Part shown: positions 14,575-16,164 of the stretch, one piece after another
How positions within the stretch are numbered: position 1 is the first letter of the stretch
How the letters are laid out: each line of letters begins with the position of its first letter
From: an uncultured Enterobacteriaceae bacterium
GTDB lineage: Bacteria > Pseudomonadota > Gammaproteobacteria > Enterobacterales > Enterobacteriaceae
Assembly: GCA_936920625.1 (NCBI GenBank)
Contig: CAKZHC010000034.1
Span: 1-16,164 of the forward strand
DNA: 16,164 nt
Direction: 5' to 3'
Notes under the pieces: generated by a model
What the model was told of the DNA's origin: nothing
Seen by the model: only the letters and a program-made list of their open reading frames with translations
The model's database searches: none
Translations under genes and position numbers: made by a program

Positions 14575-15987
14575 ATGAAAAAAACCAAGATTGTTTGTAC
14601 TATTGGCCCACAAAGCGAATCAAAAGAGATACTTACCCGATTGCTTGATGCAGGCATGAATGTTATGCGTCTTAATTTTTCACATGGAGATTACGAAGAG
14701 CACGGCCGCCGCATCACTAATCTTCGTGAAGTGATGGAAAAACAGGGAAAGCAGGCGAGTATTCTGCTTGATACTAAAGGGCCTGAAATACGTACTATGA
14801 AGCTTGAGGGTGGTAACGACGTCAGATTGACAGCAGGGCAAACCTTCACTTTCACCACCGATCAGACCGTCACAGGCAACAGCGAACGCGTGGCAGTCAC
14901 CTACTCCGGATTTGCCAGCGATTTACAAACAGGCAATAAAGTACTGGTAGATGACGGGCTGATTGGCATGGAAGTTACCAGAATCGACGGAAATAATGTT
15001 ATCTGCAAGGTATTAAACAACGGTGATCTTGGAGAAAACAAGGGTGTCAATCTTCCCGGCGTCTCTATTCAACTCCCTGCGCTGGCAGAAAAAGACAAAC
15101 ACGATCTGATCTTTGGTTGCCAACAGCGCGTTGATTTTGTTGCTGCATCTTTTATTCGCAAACGTAGCGATGTGCTGGAAATTCGTGAACACCTCAGACA
15201 TCACGGTGGTGAGCACATTCAAGTCATCTCTAAGATTGAAAATCAGGAAGGGCTGAATAACTTTGATGAGATTCTTGAGGCTTCTGACGGTATCATGGTC
15301 GCCCGTGGTGATTTAGGCGTTGAGATCCCCGTGGAAGAGGTCATTTTTGCTCAAAAAATGATGATTAAAAAGTGTAACCACGCACGTAAAGTGGTCATTA
15401 CAGCCACTCAGATGCTCGATTCAATGATAAAAAATCCCAGGCCTACACGTGCTGAAGCAGGCGATGTCGCCAACGCTATTCTGGATGGTACCGATGCTGT
15501 CATGTTGTCTGGCGAGAGCGCTAAAGGAAAGTATCCGCTGGAAGCCGTCTCTATTATGGCAACTATCTGCAAGCGTACCGATCCTGTGATGAAGAGCCGC
15601 CTCGCTATCAAAGATCCCTGGCATAAAATGAGGGTGACTGAAGCAGTATGCCGCGGAGCCGTCGAGACAGCGGAAAATCTGCAAGCACCGTTAATCGTTG
15701 TCGCTACCGAGGGCGGCAAATCGGCAAAATCGGTGCGAAAATACTTTCCCCACGCCATTATCCTGGCGCTAACTACTAATGAAATTACTGCCCGGCAGCT
15801 GCTGCTGACAAAAGGTGTCCAGACCAGACTGGTCAGTGCGATTGCGTCAACTGATGATTTCTACCATTTAGGCAAAGCTGCTGCTCTTGAAAGCGGATTT
15901 GCTAAAAAAGGTGACGTTGTAGTAATGGTTTCCGGAGCACTAGTTGAAAGCGGCACAACCAATACCGCCTCTGTTCATATTTTATAG
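14575..15987 (+). CDS. pykF: Pyruvate kinase I (fructose-1,6-bisphosphate activated)
   Basis: A cytoplasmic glycolytic enzyme that converts phosphoenolpyruvate and ADP to pyruvate and ATP; it is a homotetramer activated by fructose-1,6-bisphosphate. From ATG at 14575 it has 470 residues, the same as E. coli. Catalytic-domain motifs are MNVMRLNFSHGDYEEH, LLDTKGPEIRT, VDDGLIGM (B domain), ISKIENQEG and the signature MVARGDLGVEIP. MLDSMIKNPRPTRAEAGDVA and DAVMLSGESAKGKYP follow. The C-terminal domain ends VVMVSGALVESGTTNTASVHIL with the effector loop. This ATG has no clear ribosome binding site. An in-frame ATG at 14542 (MLSVKTYRKPV extension) has GGAG ten bases upstream, so a start eleven residues earlier is possible. 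Confidence 0.97.
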   Translation: MKKTKIVCTIGPQSESKEILTRLLDAGMNVMRLNFSHGDYEEHGRRITNLREVMEKQGKQASILLDTKGPEIRTMKLEGGNDVRLTAGQTFTFTTDQTVTGNSERVAVTYSGFASDLQTGNKVLVDDGLIGMEVTRIDGNNVICKVLNNGDLGENKGVNLPGVSIQLPALAEKDKHDLIFGCQQRVDFVAASFIRKRSDVLEIREHLRHHGGEHIQVISKIENQEGLNNFDEILEASDGIMVARGDLGVEIPVEEVIFAQKMMIKKCNHARKVVITATQMLDSMIKNPRPTRAEAGDVANAILDGTDAVMLSGESAKGKYPLEAVSIMATICKRTDPVMKSRLAIKDPWHKMRVTEAVCRGAVETAENLQAPLIVVATEGGKSAKSVRKYFPHAIILALTTNEITARQLLLTKGVQTRLVSAIASTDDFYHLGKAAALESGFAKKGDVVVMVSGALVESGTTNTASVHIL

Positions 15988-16008
15988 TCAGATATAGTCA
16001 TTTATTCT

Positions 16009-16043
16009 AAAAAGCGCCATTATGTGCGCTTTTTATATTTTTC
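16009..16043 (+). terminator. Intrinsic terminator of pykF
   Basis: AAAAAGCGC (16009-16017) and GCGCTTTTT (16026-16034) form a perfect 9-bp stem with an eight-base loop. It is followed by ATATTTTTC and lies 21 bases after the pykF stop. This is a standard Rho-independent terminator, and the A-rich left flank would also allow use in the other direction. Confidence 0.88.
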
Positions 16044-16164
16044 TTAATTCAATTTTTGAAAAAATCCAATTGGAAAAAACTATTCAATTAGCGACCACAA
16101 AAGATTAATTCAATTAATATCTACAGTTTTTCTATATTATCATTATCTCTGCCATAAATTCTGT
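16044..16164. other. AT-rich spacer after pykF
   Basis: No gene is visible. In E. coli and its relatives lpp follows pykF, so this is probably the region upstream of lpp. Three copies of ATTCAATT occur (16047-16054, 16082-16089, 16108-16115); in such AT-rich sequence they may be chance. Confidence 0.4.

Noticed and set aside
1..16164. Defence system, prophage, insertion sequence, CRISPR or biosynthetic cluster
   Set aside because: All confident genes are conserved enterobacterial housekeeping genes; no transposase, integrase, repeat array or foreign-looking operon was seen.

Overview
This window is a stretch of core chromosome from a gammaproteobacterium of the order Enterobacterales. Every confident protein is full length or nearly so and closely resembles its Escherichia coli counterpart as I recall it. 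The gene order (dtpA, pdxY, tyrS, pdxH, mliC, anmK, slyB, ydhL, gloA, rnt, grxD, cfa, ribE, mdtK, tRNA-Val, pykF) is that of the E. coli region between nth and lpp, but with many genes missing. The moderate base composition, AT-rich spacers, small decayed remnants and missing genes suggest a lineage undergoing gene loss. An Erwinia/Pantoea-like or insect-associated enterobacterium would fit, but the genus is an inference.

Layout. Positions 1-426 are AT-rich and precede dtpA (proton-coupled di/tripeptide transporter, plus strand). A block of five minus-strand genes follows, transcribed anmK, mliC, pdxH, tyrS, pdxY: a cell-wall recycling kinase, a lysozyme inhibitor lipoprotein, pyridoxal phosphate oxidase, tyrosyl-tRNA synthetase and pyridoxal kinase. 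slyB (outer-membrane lipoprotein) is divergent from anmK and convergent with ydhL (small Cys-rich DUF1289 protein). Next come gloA (glyoxalase I), rnt (RNase T), grxD on the minus strand, and about 745 bases with only a decayed fragment that looks like the end of punC/ydhC. cfa (cyclopropane fatty acid synthase) converges on ribE (riboflavin synthase), and mdtK (MATE efflux pump) diverges from ribE. A single tRNA-Val(GAC) and pykF (pyruvate kinase I, with a clear terminator) close the window.

The genes are mostly independent housekeeping functions. Two themes stand out: vitamin B6 salvage (pdxY with pdxH, in one cluster with tyrS) and envelope or stress maintenance (anmK, mliC, slyB, gloA, grxD, cfa, mdtK).

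I found no prophage, insertion sequence, CRISPR array, toxin-antitoxin or defence locus, and no convincing new multi-gene system. The most notable observation is in cfa: a one-base insertion near the 3' end appears to have replaced the ancestral last eight residues with a tail of about 37. Other points are a punC-like remnant, extensive loss of E. coli neighbours (including sodB, purR, slyA, nemRA, lhr and gstA), a 12-bp tandem duplication in grxD, an unusual substitution in anmK, and long perfect stem-loops between convergent genes.
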